Assembly: GCA_900473415.1 (NCBI GenBank) | Contig: UCLR01000035.1 | Location: forward strand, 1 to 46,658 | DNA from: Hyphomicrobiales bacterium | Lineage (GTDB): Bacteria > Pseudomonadota > Alphaproteobacteria > Rhizobiales > Beijerinckiaceae | DNA length: 46,658 nucleotides | Direction of reading: 5' to 3' | Shown: piece by piece, positions 8,306-16,373 of the stretch | Layout of the letters: each line of letters opens with the position of its first letter | Position numbering within the stretch: position 1 is the stretch's first letter | Translations under genes and position numbers: made by a program | Notes under the pieces: generated by a model | The model's input: the letters and a program-made list of their open reading frames with translations, nothing else | Database searches by the model: none | Told to the model about the DNA's origin: nothing

Positions 8306-8762
8306 CTGGTTCCTCCCTTGTGGTTGTAGGCGGTTATCCAGTGTTGTCTGGCTGGCGGCCAATTCAGTTCAACCAAGAGCTTCGGCTCAACTATTTCTCG
8401 CCGGTAAACCGAAGTGCCTCAAGACGAGAAGGCAAGACGATATGTGAATCGGCGCGAGGGTCTGCCCTGCCCCGTAACAGCATTTCAACAGCTTACGATG
8501 CCGATCGGCTTCGGGCCCCCACGCCGATCCACACCGGCGTGGCGGCTTGCCCATGAAATGCTCCTCCTTCCTTCAGAAGAGCTCTCCAGTTTCGCGGGCC
8601 AAGTCCATAGCCAGCCTGCTTCTGGCATCTCAGCCATTCATGGGCCATCCTCTATTCGAATGTCGTGGCACCGGGCGATCTGTCGCGAAAATTGCTCTGC
8701 GCTTGGCCATCTGAACCGCTCTTCTGTGTCGTCGTCACGTCTTTCTCGAATGGGAGAGGCCC

Positions 8763-9158
8763 ATGAGCGTGGTGTTGATCAAGACCGACGCACTAAGCGT
8801 TTTCCATCCGAACACGAGCCAGCACGCTGGCACGCTGAAGCTCGCCACGACTTACGACAAGGATGCCCAAGGCAAATGGCGACCGCCCAAGATTGAATGG
8901 ACATGGAAAGGGAGCGCACACGGGCCACTGAACGGACGAGCGCACTGGAAGACGGACAACGGGGCTTATTTCTGGCTGGAAACCAACATTCTGGCGCGGG
9001 TTTTTGCCTTGACGAACTCCCGTTGGAACCATGTGGAGGAATATCGACCGTGGTTCCAGCATAGCGACACAATCAAGCTGCTTGATTGGAATTTCGGAAA
9101 AAAGGAACGTAGCGACCCATTTAGCTGGCAATGCAAGGTCGTTACATCTCCAGGGTAA
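8763..9158 (+). CDS. Hypothetical Trp-rich protein
   Basis: 131 aa with a strong ribosome site (GGGAGAGG three bases before the ATG). Not recognised. It has at least nine tryptophans over short strand-like segments (KWRPPKIEWTWKGSAHG, GAYFWLETNI, KLLDWNFGKK, DPFSWQCKV), pointing to a beta-sandwich or lectin-like fold, although this is only composition. No signal peptide. It is head-to-head with the 149-aa unknown at 7856-8305. Confidence 0.65.
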   Translation: MSVVLIKTDALSVFHPNTSQHAGTLKLATTYDKDAQGKWRPPKIEWTWKGSAHGPLNGRAHWKTDNGAYFWLETNILARVFALTNSRWNHVEEYRPWFQHSDTIKLLDWNFGKKERSDPFSWQCKVVTSPG

Positions 9159-9214
9159 TCTAATTTGCAAGTGAATGTCCGAGAATTCTCCTGAATGACT
9201 TGGTGTGACTTAAG

Positions 9215-9565
9215 TTAATCGATTGAATTAGTTGTACTGCGGCCAGAGCCGGAAACGAGAGAACACCGTCCTAAAAGGGCTGGAAACGGATTTGCGGGGC
9301 TATCGGCTAGGAACAACCAGAGGTGCACTGGCCTGCTGGAGTGGACGATTGGCAAATCCCACTCCTTCGCCGCCGCTATCGCCTCGTCCTCGGCTCTTCG
9401 ATCAGCAACGATGCATCTGCTATCGGCTGACCAAAATTCAACGTACCAGCGGATTGCGGTCTCGCCAGCGGCGAAACCTGAGAAAACCTCAAGCCACGCA
9501 TCATCATTGGCGTCGCCCCCTCCTTCACGCTGTTTTCTCCGTCCACCGGTGCCGCGCCCTAACAA
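9215..9565 (-). CDS. Possible hypothetical protein (low support)
   Basis: 116 codons. The middle (WYVEFWSADSRCIVADRRAE, then DEAIAAAKEWDLPIV) reads like a real small domain with ordinary codon use. The first ~25 residues are Gly/Arg-rich and look non-coding, and no good ribosome site or internal ATG marks a better start. It may be the remnant of a small conserved protein. Not identified. Confidence 0.35.
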   Translation of the reverse strand: MLGRGTGGRRKQREGGGDANDDAWLEVFSGFAAGETAIRWYVEFWSADSRCIVADRRAEDEAIAAAKEWDLPIVHSSRPVHLWLFLADSPANPFPALLGRCSLVSGSGRSTTNSID

Positions 9566-9908
9566 ACGCCAGATTCCCCCGCAGGACGCGGATCGTCCAG
9601 AGCTGCTTCGGGCGCTCGACGCGGAAGGTCCAGAGGCTCATCTCCAACACTCTCAATCCCGTCGCTCGTTCGTCCGCCCCATCGGGGAGGCGGCACTGAA
9701 GGCGTCTGATGCGCTTCTGGCCGCAGCCACCAGGACGAAATTTGCCCCGAAGGATAGATAGCCTTCGCCATCACTCCGGCGAAACCAACCCGCGCGCTTC
9801 AAAGCCATGACGTCCATTTCGCCATCCGGCCTGCCGCGATGCGAGGGCAACATCAACTCTGGACGACGCAGGCTTGCCGAACCGCGGGCTTTGATCGAGA
9901 CATGTCGC
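9566..9908. other. Intergenic, no supported gene
   Basis: Overlapping short frames occur on both strands, but none has a ribosome site with a recognisable product. The tail (from about 9807) is an in-frame extension upstream of the thermonuclease start. Confidence 0.35.
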
Positions 9909-10403
9909 GTGAACTTGCGCGCACTCCTGCTGAGCATTAGCCCAATCATCGTGCTGACGTGCCCAGCCGCCGCACAAACCTACGACTACCGACCCGGAGA
10001 AGGCGTTGCGGTCGATGGCGACACACTCCGCATCGGCACTCAGCGCATCCGGCTTTCCGCCATAGACGCCCCCGAGCTGAGCCAAGTCTGTCGATCGGGC
10101 GCAGGCAAGACGACGCTATGTGGCCGGGACTCGAGGGGCGCGCTGGCGCGGCTCATCCGCAATGGCGTGCGATGCGTGGTCGAAACCCACGACCGCTATG
10201 GGCGAGAGGTTGCCACCTGCACGAATGCTGGGGGCCTCGACATCGGACAGGAGATGATCCGCCAGGGTTGGGCAGTGCCGTACTGGCGTTATGATGGTGC
10301 TCGCTACTCCAAGGCCTACGACGAGGCTCTGTCGGCTGATATCGGGATGCATGCCGGAACCTTCATCGAGCCCGAGCGCTGGCGGCGTGGCGAGCGTTGG
10401 TAA
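9909..10403 (+). CDS. Secreted thermonuclease-family (SNase-like) nuclease
   Basis: 164 aa from the GTG at 9909, chosen because it opens directly into a signal peptide (NLRALLLSISPIIVLTCPAAAQ); the longer reading from 9807 adds 34 non-conserved residues. The mature domain shows the staphylococcal-nuclease core: VDGDTLRIGTQRIRLSAIDA followed by PE (calcium-site aspartates and the first catalytic arginine), CGRDSRGALARLI, and DRYGREVATC with the second arginine. GQEMIRQGWAVPYWRY is the usual C-terminal helix region. It is predicted to be an exported DNA/RNA endonuclease. It sits alone among small unknown genes in an accessory stretch. Confidence 0.88.
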   Translation: MNLRALLLSISPIIVLTCPAAAQTYDYRPGEGVAVDGDTLRIGTQRIRLSAIDAPELSQVCRSGAGKTTLCGRDSRGALARLIRNGVRCVVETHDRYGREVATCTNAGGLDIGQEMIRQGWAVPYWRYDGARYSKAYDEALSADIGMHAGTFIEPERWRRGERW

Positions 10404-10448
10404 CTTCAAACGGGGAAGAGGCAGCCATACGGGCGTAGGAGGAGTGAG

Positions 10449-10634
10449 ATGGGCGAACGACGATACGTTCTCGTTCCGGTCGATGCTCTGGAACTCGTGC
10501 TGGACAACGTCGGTAATGACTGCGGGCCTCCTGACGCTGGCTGGAAGTCACCGGAGCTTACCCACGCGGTTGCGGAGCTTGAGGCGGCGATACTCGCTGC
10601 AAACCAACCCAAGACTGACACCTCAGAGCGATGA
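10449..10634 (+). CDS. Small hypothetical protein
   Basis: 61 aa with a clear ribosome site (AGGAGGAG, 5-6 bases before the ATG). Not recognised. It is acidic, with VLVPVDALELVLDNVGND and a C-terminal helix HAVAELEAAILAA. It follows the nuclease gene by 45 bases on the same strand and could be in its transcript. Confidence 0.65.
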   Translation: MGERRYVLVPVDALELVLDNVGNDCGPPDAGWKSPELTHAVAELEAAILAANQPKTDTSER

Positions 10635-10724
10635 TCCGCCCCAACGGCTTCACCTTGGCGGCTATGATTGCGGGCATTTGGGGGCGCCAAATGCGAAAAG
10701 CTGGATTGCCCTTTCCCTAACGAT

Positions 10725-10991
10725 ATGCATGCTCGACTGCTGCGCACGCAAACATGCGGCGCGGGGGGCGAGACTATCTTGACTATTGAGCTTGGCGGGA
10801 CGCTGGTCGCGTGCGAGTGCTGCGACGTATCGATTGTTCAAATTCTAGAATGGACGCACGGTTTGGAAGAGGTCACTTGCCAAGGATGTGGCAGATCGCT
10901 CGGGACGATCCGGCAAATCCTTAAAGTTCTCCACGCGGCGTCGCAGGATGACGACGGGCCACTACTGAAATGCAATCAGGGCGCGAAATAA
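10725..10991 (+). CDS. Possible small Cys-rich (zinc-ribbon-like) protein
   Basis: 88 aa from the ATG at 10725; an upstream ATG at 10668 is also in frame. Two close cysteine pairs (CECC and CQGCG, about 26 residues apart) could bind a metal. The segment between reads DVSIVQILEWTHGLEEVT. No ribosome site is obvious and the family is unknown, so coding status is moderate. Confidence 0.4.
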   Translation: MHARLLRTQTCGAGGETILTIELGGTLVACECCDVSIVQILEWTHGLEEVTCQGCGRSLGTIRQILKVLHAASQDDDGPLLKCNQGAK

Positions 10992-11056
10992 CCGGGCGCC
11001 GGGCGGGCCCGGCGCGCCTCCCGGTCGCTAGTCGGTGAGACAGCGGTAGCATCGCC

Positions 11057-11173
11057 ATGCATCCCGACGACGAGCCCCGCAGCATCTGGACCCGGCCGAG
11101 CTGGCTTATGGCGATCATCATCGTGCTGGCGGGGATGGTTCTGATCAGGCACTTCCTGATCCGGCCGATTTAG
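11057..11173 (+). CDS. Tiny single-span membrane protein (38 aa)
   Basis: ATG at 11057 to TAG at 11173. The N-terminus is hydrophilic (MHPDDEPRSIWTRPSW), followed by one strongly hydrophobic helix (LMAIIIVLAGMVLI) and a basic end (RHFLIRPI). This layout is typical of alphaproteobacterial mini membrane proteins. No clear ribosome site is seen. Similar tiny proteins occur at 35608, 35869, 38362 and 45578. Confidence 0.5.
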   Translation: MHPDDEPRSIWTRPSWLMAIIIVLAGMVLIRHFLIRPI

Positions 11174-11177
11174 CCGC

Positions 11178-11288
11178 TCAGAGCAGGTCGCCAGGCTGCG
11201 GCGGCATGTTGACGCCAGCCTTATCAAACCGCGCGAACAGCTTCTTTATCGCCTCGACGTTTGGGGTGTGGCCGTAAAGGTGGCACAT
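11178..11288 (-). pseudogene. 5' stub of an SRAP (YedK/HMCES-type) gene
   Basis: 36 codons starting MCHLYGHTPNVEAIKKLF and containing NMPPQPG before a stop. SRAP proteins, which crosslink to abasic DNA through Cys2, begin MCxxY and carry a similar N(L/M)PP.PG turn at this distance. Only the first ~35 of about 220 residues remain. The resemblance is short, so the call is moderate. Confidence 0.5.
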
Positions 11289-11386
11289 TCGGGCAGGCTA
11301 ATCCGAACCTTTGCCGATGTCTGCAACCGACTCATTCGCGAGATTCCGGAAGTCCGCTTTCTGGCGGGCGAGAGCGCGATGAAGCC

Positions 11387-11452
11387 CTAAGCGGCCCTAG
11401 AAATTACCGCCTTGCCCTTGCCGCTGCGCTTGGCTGCGTAAAGCATGCCGGC
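11387..11452 (-). pseudogene. 3' tail of a GGDEF-domain gene (remnant)
   Basis: The minus strand reads MLYAAKRSGKGKAVIS before a stop, the typical C-terminal helix of diguanylate cyclase domains (consensus like ALYxAKxxGRN). The GGDEF motif itself is not found upstream in any frame, so only the last ~20 codons survive. Confidence 0.4.
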
Positions 11453-11873
11453 CTGAGGCATTCATCTCTGCACGGTTCATCAGGATTATTTTGTACAGGA
11501 CCCCCGACCGCGTGAAGCCGTCTTTCGGGACGACTCCACAATACCGTCAGCGATGAACAGCCGACGGCTGATTTTCTCATGGTGCTCGAAAGCCACGATC
11601 ATGCGCTTGGCTTGCGGTCCAAAAGTGCCATCGACAGCAAGCGCCAGCGCCTCGACATCTAACACATTCAGATAATCGATAAACAGCAGAGCCTGGTTCA
11701 TTCGATCGTGGCTCCGACTTCTGCGCCTCAGCGTCTGAGCACGCCAATCTGATACCCGTGATCGCGGGCTGCCAGCAAGCTCGCAGCGTGCCGAGAAGTA
11801 GACGTCCAAGATGTCGTACGGTTCTGAACGGTTCGGCGGTTCACCACGTCTCCGTCAATTCATGCGCGTTATC
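11453..11873. other. Gene-poor stretch, possible debris
   Basis: A minus-strand frame at 11486-11809 contains a plausible segment (MNQALLFIDYLNVLDVEALA, then AVDGTFGPQAKRMIVAFEHH) but no family and no ribosome site. It may be the decayed upstream part of the GGDEF gene. I do not call a gene. Confidence 0.3.
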
Positions 11874-12224
11874 TCAATCTTCCGTGTTAAGCGCGATCTC
11901 ATGAAATGATTCACGGACGGCGAAGCACATACCGGAATTGGCCTCAAACGCCTTCGCCCGCTCATCACGTTGCTTAGCAACTAGCAGAACATGCTTGTCG
12001 TTTTGAATGTCAAAGCCCAACCCGAGAGCATATTTGATAACCTTGCTTCCGTCTTGTCCGCCAATATCGCCAATTTTCGCTCTGCAAACATCGTCATAGG
12101 CCAAGATGTCGGCGACGAGCATGATTCCCTCGGCAATTGATCGATTATCCTTTTGAGCCCAGCTTGAGGCAACCTGAGCAAGAACGCCCACCATGATCAA
12201 GATGGCAGCGAAGAGCGACCTCAC
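11874..12224 (-). CDS. Small secreted hypothetical protein
   Basis: 116 aa with a GTG start at 12224 and a strong AGGAGG ribosome site. The N-terminus is a signal peptide (SLFAAILIMVGVLAQVASSWAQ). The mature part has two cysteines (DDVCRAK and GMCFAV) that could pair, and is mixed alpha/beta with many charged residues. Not recognised. It is flanked by gene debris and an IS3 derivative, so probably accessory. Confidence 0.65.
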   Translation of the reverse strand: MRSLFAAILIMVGVLAQVASSWAQKDNRSIAEGIMLVADILAYDDVCRAKIGDIGGQDGSKVIKYALGLGFDIQNDKHVLLVAKQRDERAKAFEANSGMCFAVRESFHEIALNTED

Positions 12225-12320
12225 CCCCTTCCTCCTTTTCCGCGCCCGTCATCCCTCTTGCTAGGGGAAGGCTGGCCCAATCGAAATCGTCTTGGAACGT
12301 GCTCGGACGCGGTCTGTTGT

Positions 12321-12570
12321 AGCCCCAGAAGCTCGGACATTCTCACGGTGCTGCTTGGGCCGCGATGAACTCGCGGGGTGAATGATATCCGAGCGCTCTA
12401 TGCGGGTGAAGCTCGTTCGCTGAACGGCAGAAAAAGCGACCAGGCGGCCCTGGGATAACAGCACATCAACCTGCCGGAGCTTCGCGACGATCTCTTCGGG
12501 CTTGTGCTTCTTTTGCGGCATCACGGCCATCCTCCAAAGGCTCAAACGCCTAATTCAGGGAGGGCCACTT
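12321..12570 (-). mobile_element. IS3-family deletion derivative (orfA start joined to orfB end)
   Basis: From the ATG at 12521 the minus strand reads MPQKKHKPEEIVAKLRQVDV then LLSQGR, the OrfA N-terminus. About 70 bases later another frame reads NELHPHRALGYHSPREFIAA then QAAP and stop at 12343, the conserved OrfB C-terminus. Roughly 1 kb of a normal element between them is missing, leaving a ~250-bp unit with both ends. It cannot encode transposase, but could be mobilised in trans if its ends are intact. Ends are approximate. Confidence 0.75.
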
Positions 12571-12661
12571 TCAGGGCGCAGACCATCCATCGCGCTCACG
12601 TCAGACACCTCCTCACTTGTACCTCCGGAATGTCGCCGGGGGAGAGAGAAACCCACCTCCC

Positions 12662-13306
12662 TTACCCTACCGAGAACGCTGTGTAGGATTTTGGAATTCC
12701 CAAAACCCGCTCGACATAGATTTCAGCCTCCGGAAACAGACGAAGCATTTCTTCCTTCGAAACGATATCAGTTCCTTCAACCATTTCCGTCCAGGCCGGC
12801 AAACTTCGCTTCCATCTCTGAATCGTCGAGGCTCGCAGGCGTTGCGGCCAAAACCACCAGAACGGCATGCCATTATGCGGCTCGATCGGGAAGTATCGTG
12901 ACGGGGTCTGAACCCAGTATGACTTCCCCAATCGACGTACTTCCTGCGCAAAGCGTGCGCGAAAATCAGCGTTCCCGACATGTTCTATCACACTATTACT
13001 GAAGATTATATCAAATTGACCTCCGTGAATACCAACAACATTACACGCATCCCCTTCGATAAATTTGATATTGTGATGTGTAGGGTGAGATTTTTGTGCG
13101 ATTCCAGGTAGATTCAGAATAACGATGCGCAGCGGCTTATCCACCGAGTCCCATATGGGCGCCTGTCCCCCAAGGTCCAGAACCGTAGTGTGCTTATTTA
13201 TATCGAATACACCACAGAATTTGCGCATGCGCTTGCTGCGAGCGTACAATGAAATTGGTGTAAGCAACGAATAAAATAACCTCACTCTTATATGTCGCAG
13301 ATTCAT
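12662..13306 (-). CDS. Class I SAM-dependent methyltransferase
   Basis: 214 aa with a good ribosome site (GGGAGG, five bases before the ATG). Motif I is TTVLDLGGQAPIWD (residues about 40-53). The post-I acidic region is poorly conserved. FIEGDACNV and FDIIFSNSVIEHVG match motifs II and III of Methyltransf_11-type enzymes. A Trp-rich C-terminal part (PFWWFWPQRL) may form the acceptor site. The acceptor is unknown; proteins of this shape usually modify sugars, lipids or small metabolites. It lies divergent from the LuxR gene with the 44-bp operator block between them, so co-regulation with the acyltransferase is plausible (inference). Confidence 0.82.
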   Translation of the reverse strand: MNLRHIRVRLFYSLLTPISLYARSKRMRKFCGVFDINKHTTVLDLGGQAPIWDSVDKPLRIVILNLPGIAQKSHPTHHNIKFIEGDACNVVGIHGGQFDIIFSNSVIEHVGNADFRARFAQEVRRLGKSYWVQTPSRYFPIEPHNGMPFWWFWPQRLRASTIQRWKRSLPAWTEMVEGTDIVSKEEMLRLFPEAEIYVERVLGIPKSYTAFSVG

Positions 13307-13437
13307 ACTAACCTCCCCATTGACAGTCTAGCGTAAAGCCATAGCTGCTTGGATCCGGTCTCGCTTCAAATTTGCCGCGATGTTCTCTGCAAATGACCCC
13401 ACTCTGATCACGGCGCTCCTATGGGCCATGCCCCACC

Positions 13438-13481
13438 ATTCTGAGGAGTTGGGTCGTTCTTGTCATACCCCAACTTGGGTA
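13438..13481. promoter_or_regulatory. 44-bp operator-like block, copy 1
   Basis: Identical over 44 bases to 14780-14823, with weaker similarity for a further ~45 bases to the left. It ends in the palindrome TACCC-N6-GGGTA (13466-13481), 82 bases before the LuxR gene and about 160 bases before the divergent methyltransferase gene. It also contains GTTGGG/CCCAAC arms. Confidence 0.55.
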
Positions 13482-13563
13482 GGAGCCCAGAAGCGCCAGT
13501 GACAATCTCGAGCTCCCTTATAAGGTAAAGCGCAGAAAAGCTCGCAGGCAGGAGCACAGGACC

Positions 13564-14646
13564 GTGGATGACGTACTCGATCACATCTACGAAGCAGCCC
13601 TGCTCCCTCAGCTTTGGCCGGCTGCTTTAACGCGAATAAGTCAGATTACTGACCTCGACGGCGGCGCACTGTTCTTGGCCCTCGACGAAGACATTCGATG
13701 GACGGCCACGTCCACATTTGCCGATACTGTCGCCGCCTTCATTGAGGAGGGGCGCTTCCCAGGCAACGTCCGCAATGCGCGTGCTCTTGCCCTGAAACAC
13801 GCAGGCTTCATCACCGACCAGCAGATCCTCACTGCCGACGAACTTGATCGCGAGCCGATGTTCACCGAGTTCCTTCGGCCTCGAGGGTGGGGTTGGGCTT
13901 CCGGAACAGTTATCTTGATGCCAAATGGCGAGGTCCTGACATTTCACTTCGAGAACTATTTCCATCGAGGCCCGGTGCGGCAGCAGTCGGTGACCTTGCT
14001 CGATGAGCTTCGGCCCCACTTGGCTCGGTCAGCACTTCTCTCGTGCCGTCTGCATCTGGAGAAAATGCAGGCGTCCCTTTCGGGCATCGATGCCTTGGGC
14101 TATCCGGCAGCGGTGATAGGCAAGGGAGGACGCGTTCTCGCCGCCAGTATGGGCTTCAGCAACCTGGTTTCAGTGGTAGCCACTAAGGCGCACGGCGGCT
14201 TCGCTCTTCGAAACTCAAAGGCAAACGGCCTGGTTCAACAAGCCCTGGAACAAGTCGCCTCGGGCCACCGCGCGCCTCGATCGATCGCCGCGCCGGGCAC
14301 CGAGGAGGAGCCTCCCTTTGTATTCCACGTGATCCCAATCCGCCGAAACGCCCATGACCTGTTTCATGGCGCGGAAGCCATTGTTGTCGTCACCCCAGTG
14401 GGCCGCCCGAAGGCTCCCCCCTTCGAAATTCTAAATGCCCTGTTCGATCTCACCCCGAGCGAGGCTCGCGTCGCGCGTCTGCTGACATCCGGACTCAGTC
14501 CATCGGAGATCGGAAAGGCGAGCAACGTATCGATCGAAACGATTAGAGTACAAATCCGATCGATACTGCGAAAGTCCGGGATGCACCGACAGGCCGAACT
14601 CGTCAGTTTCCTCTCCGGAATGGAGAAAACCAACTACTCGGCCTGA
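13564..14646 (+). CDS. LuxR-family (C-terminal HTH) transcriptional regulator
   Basis: 360 aa, GTG start at 13564 with AGGAG upstream. Residues about 1-270 are a GAF/PAS-like sensor region without close motif matches. The C-terminal 65 residues form a LuxR-type helix-turn-helix (LTPSEARVARLLTSGLSPSE, then IGKASNVSIETIRVQIRSIL, then RKSGMHRQAELV). This architecture (about 360 aa, no receiver domain) is frequent in Hyphomicrobiales. Identical 44-bp blocks precede this gene and the acyltransferase gene 3', so it probably regulates itself and its neighbours (inference). A truncated paralogue lies at 43514-43822 with the same LRKSGMHRQAELV-type end. Confidence 0.9.
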   Translation: MDDVLDHIYEAALLPQLWPAALTRISQITDLDGGALFLALDEDIRWTATSTFADTVAAFIEEGRFPGNVRNARALALKHAGFITDQQILTADELDREPMFTEFLRPRGWGWASGTVILMPNGEVLTFHFENYFHRGPVRQQSVTLLDELRPHLARSALLSCRLHLEKMQASLSGIDALGYPAAVIGKGGRVLAASMGFSNLVSVVATKAHGGFALRNSKANGLVQQALEQVASGHRAPRSIAAPGTEEEPPFVFHVIPIRRNAHDLFHGAEAIVVVTPVGRPKAPPFEILNALFDLTPSEARVARLLTSGLSPSEIGKASNVSIETIRVQIRSILRKSGMHRQAELVSFLSGMEKTNYSA

Positions 14647-14779
14647 CATAACCCAACGACATTAGCGAGGTCTTCAGTATATTATGAGGCAGATGGGTGG
14701 ACCGTAAGCCTCATTGCTTCGATCTTTTCTGAAAATGACTACATTCTGATCATGACGTCCCAATGGGCCAAACCCCGCG

Positions 14780-14823
14780 ATTCTGAGGAGTTGGGTCGTT
14801 CTTGTCATACCCCAACTTGGGTA
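14780..14823. promoter_or_regulatory. 44-bp operator-like block, copy 2
   Basis: Second copy of the block at 13438-13481, identical over 44 bases and ending in TACCC-N6-GGGTA (14808-14823). It stands 100 bases before the acyltransferase ATG, nearly the same distance as copy 1 from its gene. Duplication of a promoter segment, or two sites of one regulon. Confidence 0.55.
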
Positions 14824-14923
14824 TGACGGCCGCTGATCGCTAACGTAAGGTTATTTCGCAGATATACTGCGACGTGACTTCCAGCGATGGGTCGATTCTG
14901 CCCAACTTTTCCATGAGATCCAT

Positions 14924-16003
14924 ATGAACGGCGAAACCGGATCGAAGTCGCGCGTCTACTCGACCGTCAATGGCCTTCGTGGCGTTGCTGCGTTAGCGGT
15001 GGCTACGCACCACGGGCAAGGCTTCTTCGGCAGATGGATGGCCGAAGGCGGCTATCGCGCCGTCGATCTGTTCTTTGTTCTCAGCGGGTTCGTGTTGGCA
15101 CACGCCTATGAGCGTCGTTTCGAAACGGGCATGACGACAAGGGCGTTTTTCTGGATCCGCCTCCGTCGGTTCTACCCGCTTTATCTGGTGGGCGTGCTGA
15201 TCGGCTCGCTCAGTGCTGCGGTCGCGTGGAAGCTGGACACTGGAACGCCCGCGCCTTTCGGGCTGGTGCGCACGATCGGCTTCGGCCTGTTCATGCTTCC
15301 CTATCCGACATTGAATCCCGATCAGATGCTCTATCCGGTCAATGTTCCGGCCTGGTCGCTATTCTTCGAGCTTGTGATCAACGTGGTTTATGTCGCCTTC
15401 CGGCGCAGGCTATCGACGCCGTTTCTTCTGCTGACCGTTCCTCTTGCCGGAGCCATGCTCGCTGTCGTCGGCATGGTACACGGCTCGCTCGATCTTGGTT
15501 CTCGTTGGGGCAGCTTTGGTGGCGGTCTCCTGCGGGTGTACTTTTCGTTTTTTGCGGGGGTCCTGATATTCCGGCTTTTTCCACACGCGGGAACCCGCAG
15601 TATCCTGTCGTGGGGACTCCTCGCTCTGTCAATCGTGCTGGTTGTCGCTTGGCCCAAGGGGCCCGTGAGAGTCGGTTTTGACCTGGTCTGCGTTCTCCTG
15701 CTCCTTCCTGCGATCGTGGCGCTGGCGGTCAGATTTGAACCCAGCAAGAGAGCGCGGTCGGTCTTTGAGACCTTGGGAGCGATCTCCTTTCCCCTCTATG
15801 CAATCCATTATCCGATATTAGAGTTCGCAAGCCGGGTGCTCCGGGCGACGGGTTCGCAGCCAGCTGCCGTCGCGCCATGGGCAGGTGTCGTCTTGCTCGT
15901 GGCGATCTGCTTCGCATCCGTTCTTCTCGATCGTTTCTACGACGGGCCGGTCCAGCAGGCACTGCGCTATTTTCCGCGCCGGGCCAGTGTTGAAGCGAGC
16001 TGA
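14924..16003 (+). CDS. Membrane O-acyltransferase (acyltransferase_3 / OafA-type)
   Basis: 359 aa with about ten hydrophobic segments. The family signature is present: an N-terminal NGLRGVAALAVATHH (R-x10-H type active-site region), RAVDLFFVLSGFVLAHAY, then the basic patch RLRRFYPLYLVG. Such proteins transfer acetyl or other acyl groups to exopolysaccharide, LPS or Nod-factor-like glycans at the inner membrane. No C-terminal SGNH domain is present, so it is the short form. It follows the LuxR gene on the same strand but has its own operator-like block. Confidence 0.9.
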   Translation: MNGETGSKSRVYSTVNGLRGVAALAVATHHGQGFFGRWMAEGGYRAVDLFFVLSGFVLAHAYERRFETGMTTRAFFWIRLRRFYPLYLVGVLIGSLSAAVAWKLDTGTPAPFGLVRTIGFGLFMLPYPTLNPDQMLYPVNVPAWSLFFELVINVVYVAFRRRLSTPFLLLTVPLAGAMLAVVGMVHGSLDLGSRWGSFGGGLLRVYFSFFAGVLIFRLFPHAGTRSILSWGLLALSIVLVVAWPKGPVRVGFDLVCVLLLLPAIVALAVRFEPSKRARSVFETLGAISFPLYAIHYPILEFASRVLRATGSQPAAVAPWAGVVLLVAICFASVLLDRFYDGPVQQALRYFPRRASVEAS

Positions 16004-16057
16004 AGATTTTTTGAAACGCCCGAGGCCGGACGTTCCGAAGGTCAGAAATGGGCCAGC

Positions 16058-16324
16058 TCAGGACGTTCTGTTGTGGTCTGCCGAAGCGGTTCGACTGCTA
16101 GACGAGATCGCTCTCCGACAGATCGCCTGGATCGTCGCTTCCTGCACGCGCGAGCTGCCGACGACGCGGGCGAGCGTCTCGCGCGTCACCGGCTGGGGTG
16201 AGGCAAAAAACCCCGCGACCCGGCCCAACCATTCGCGCCAGCGCAGATCGGGCGGCAGATCGGCTAGTTCGCGATCGAACAGTTCCGGCTGGCGCGTACG
16301 CTTGCCCCGCGTATCCGTCGGCAA
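16058..16324 (-). pseudogene. Truncated N-terminal fragment of a ScpB-family gene (copy 1)
   Basis: The minus strand reads RTRQPELFDRELADLPPDLR, WREWLGRVAGFFASPQPVTR and ETLARVVGSS, then diverges. This is the start of the ScpB-like proteins that accompany DUF1403 genes in rhizobia. The homologous part is about 16120-16324. A second, longer copy is at 17473-17982. The two are similar but not identical (this one keeps FDRELADLP, lost in the other), so they are diverged duplicates rather than halves of one gene. Confidence 0.7.
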
Positions 16325-16373
16325 ATGCGGCTCGATCCGCGCGACGGGGACAGCCAGGGTTGCCGCGAAACCT

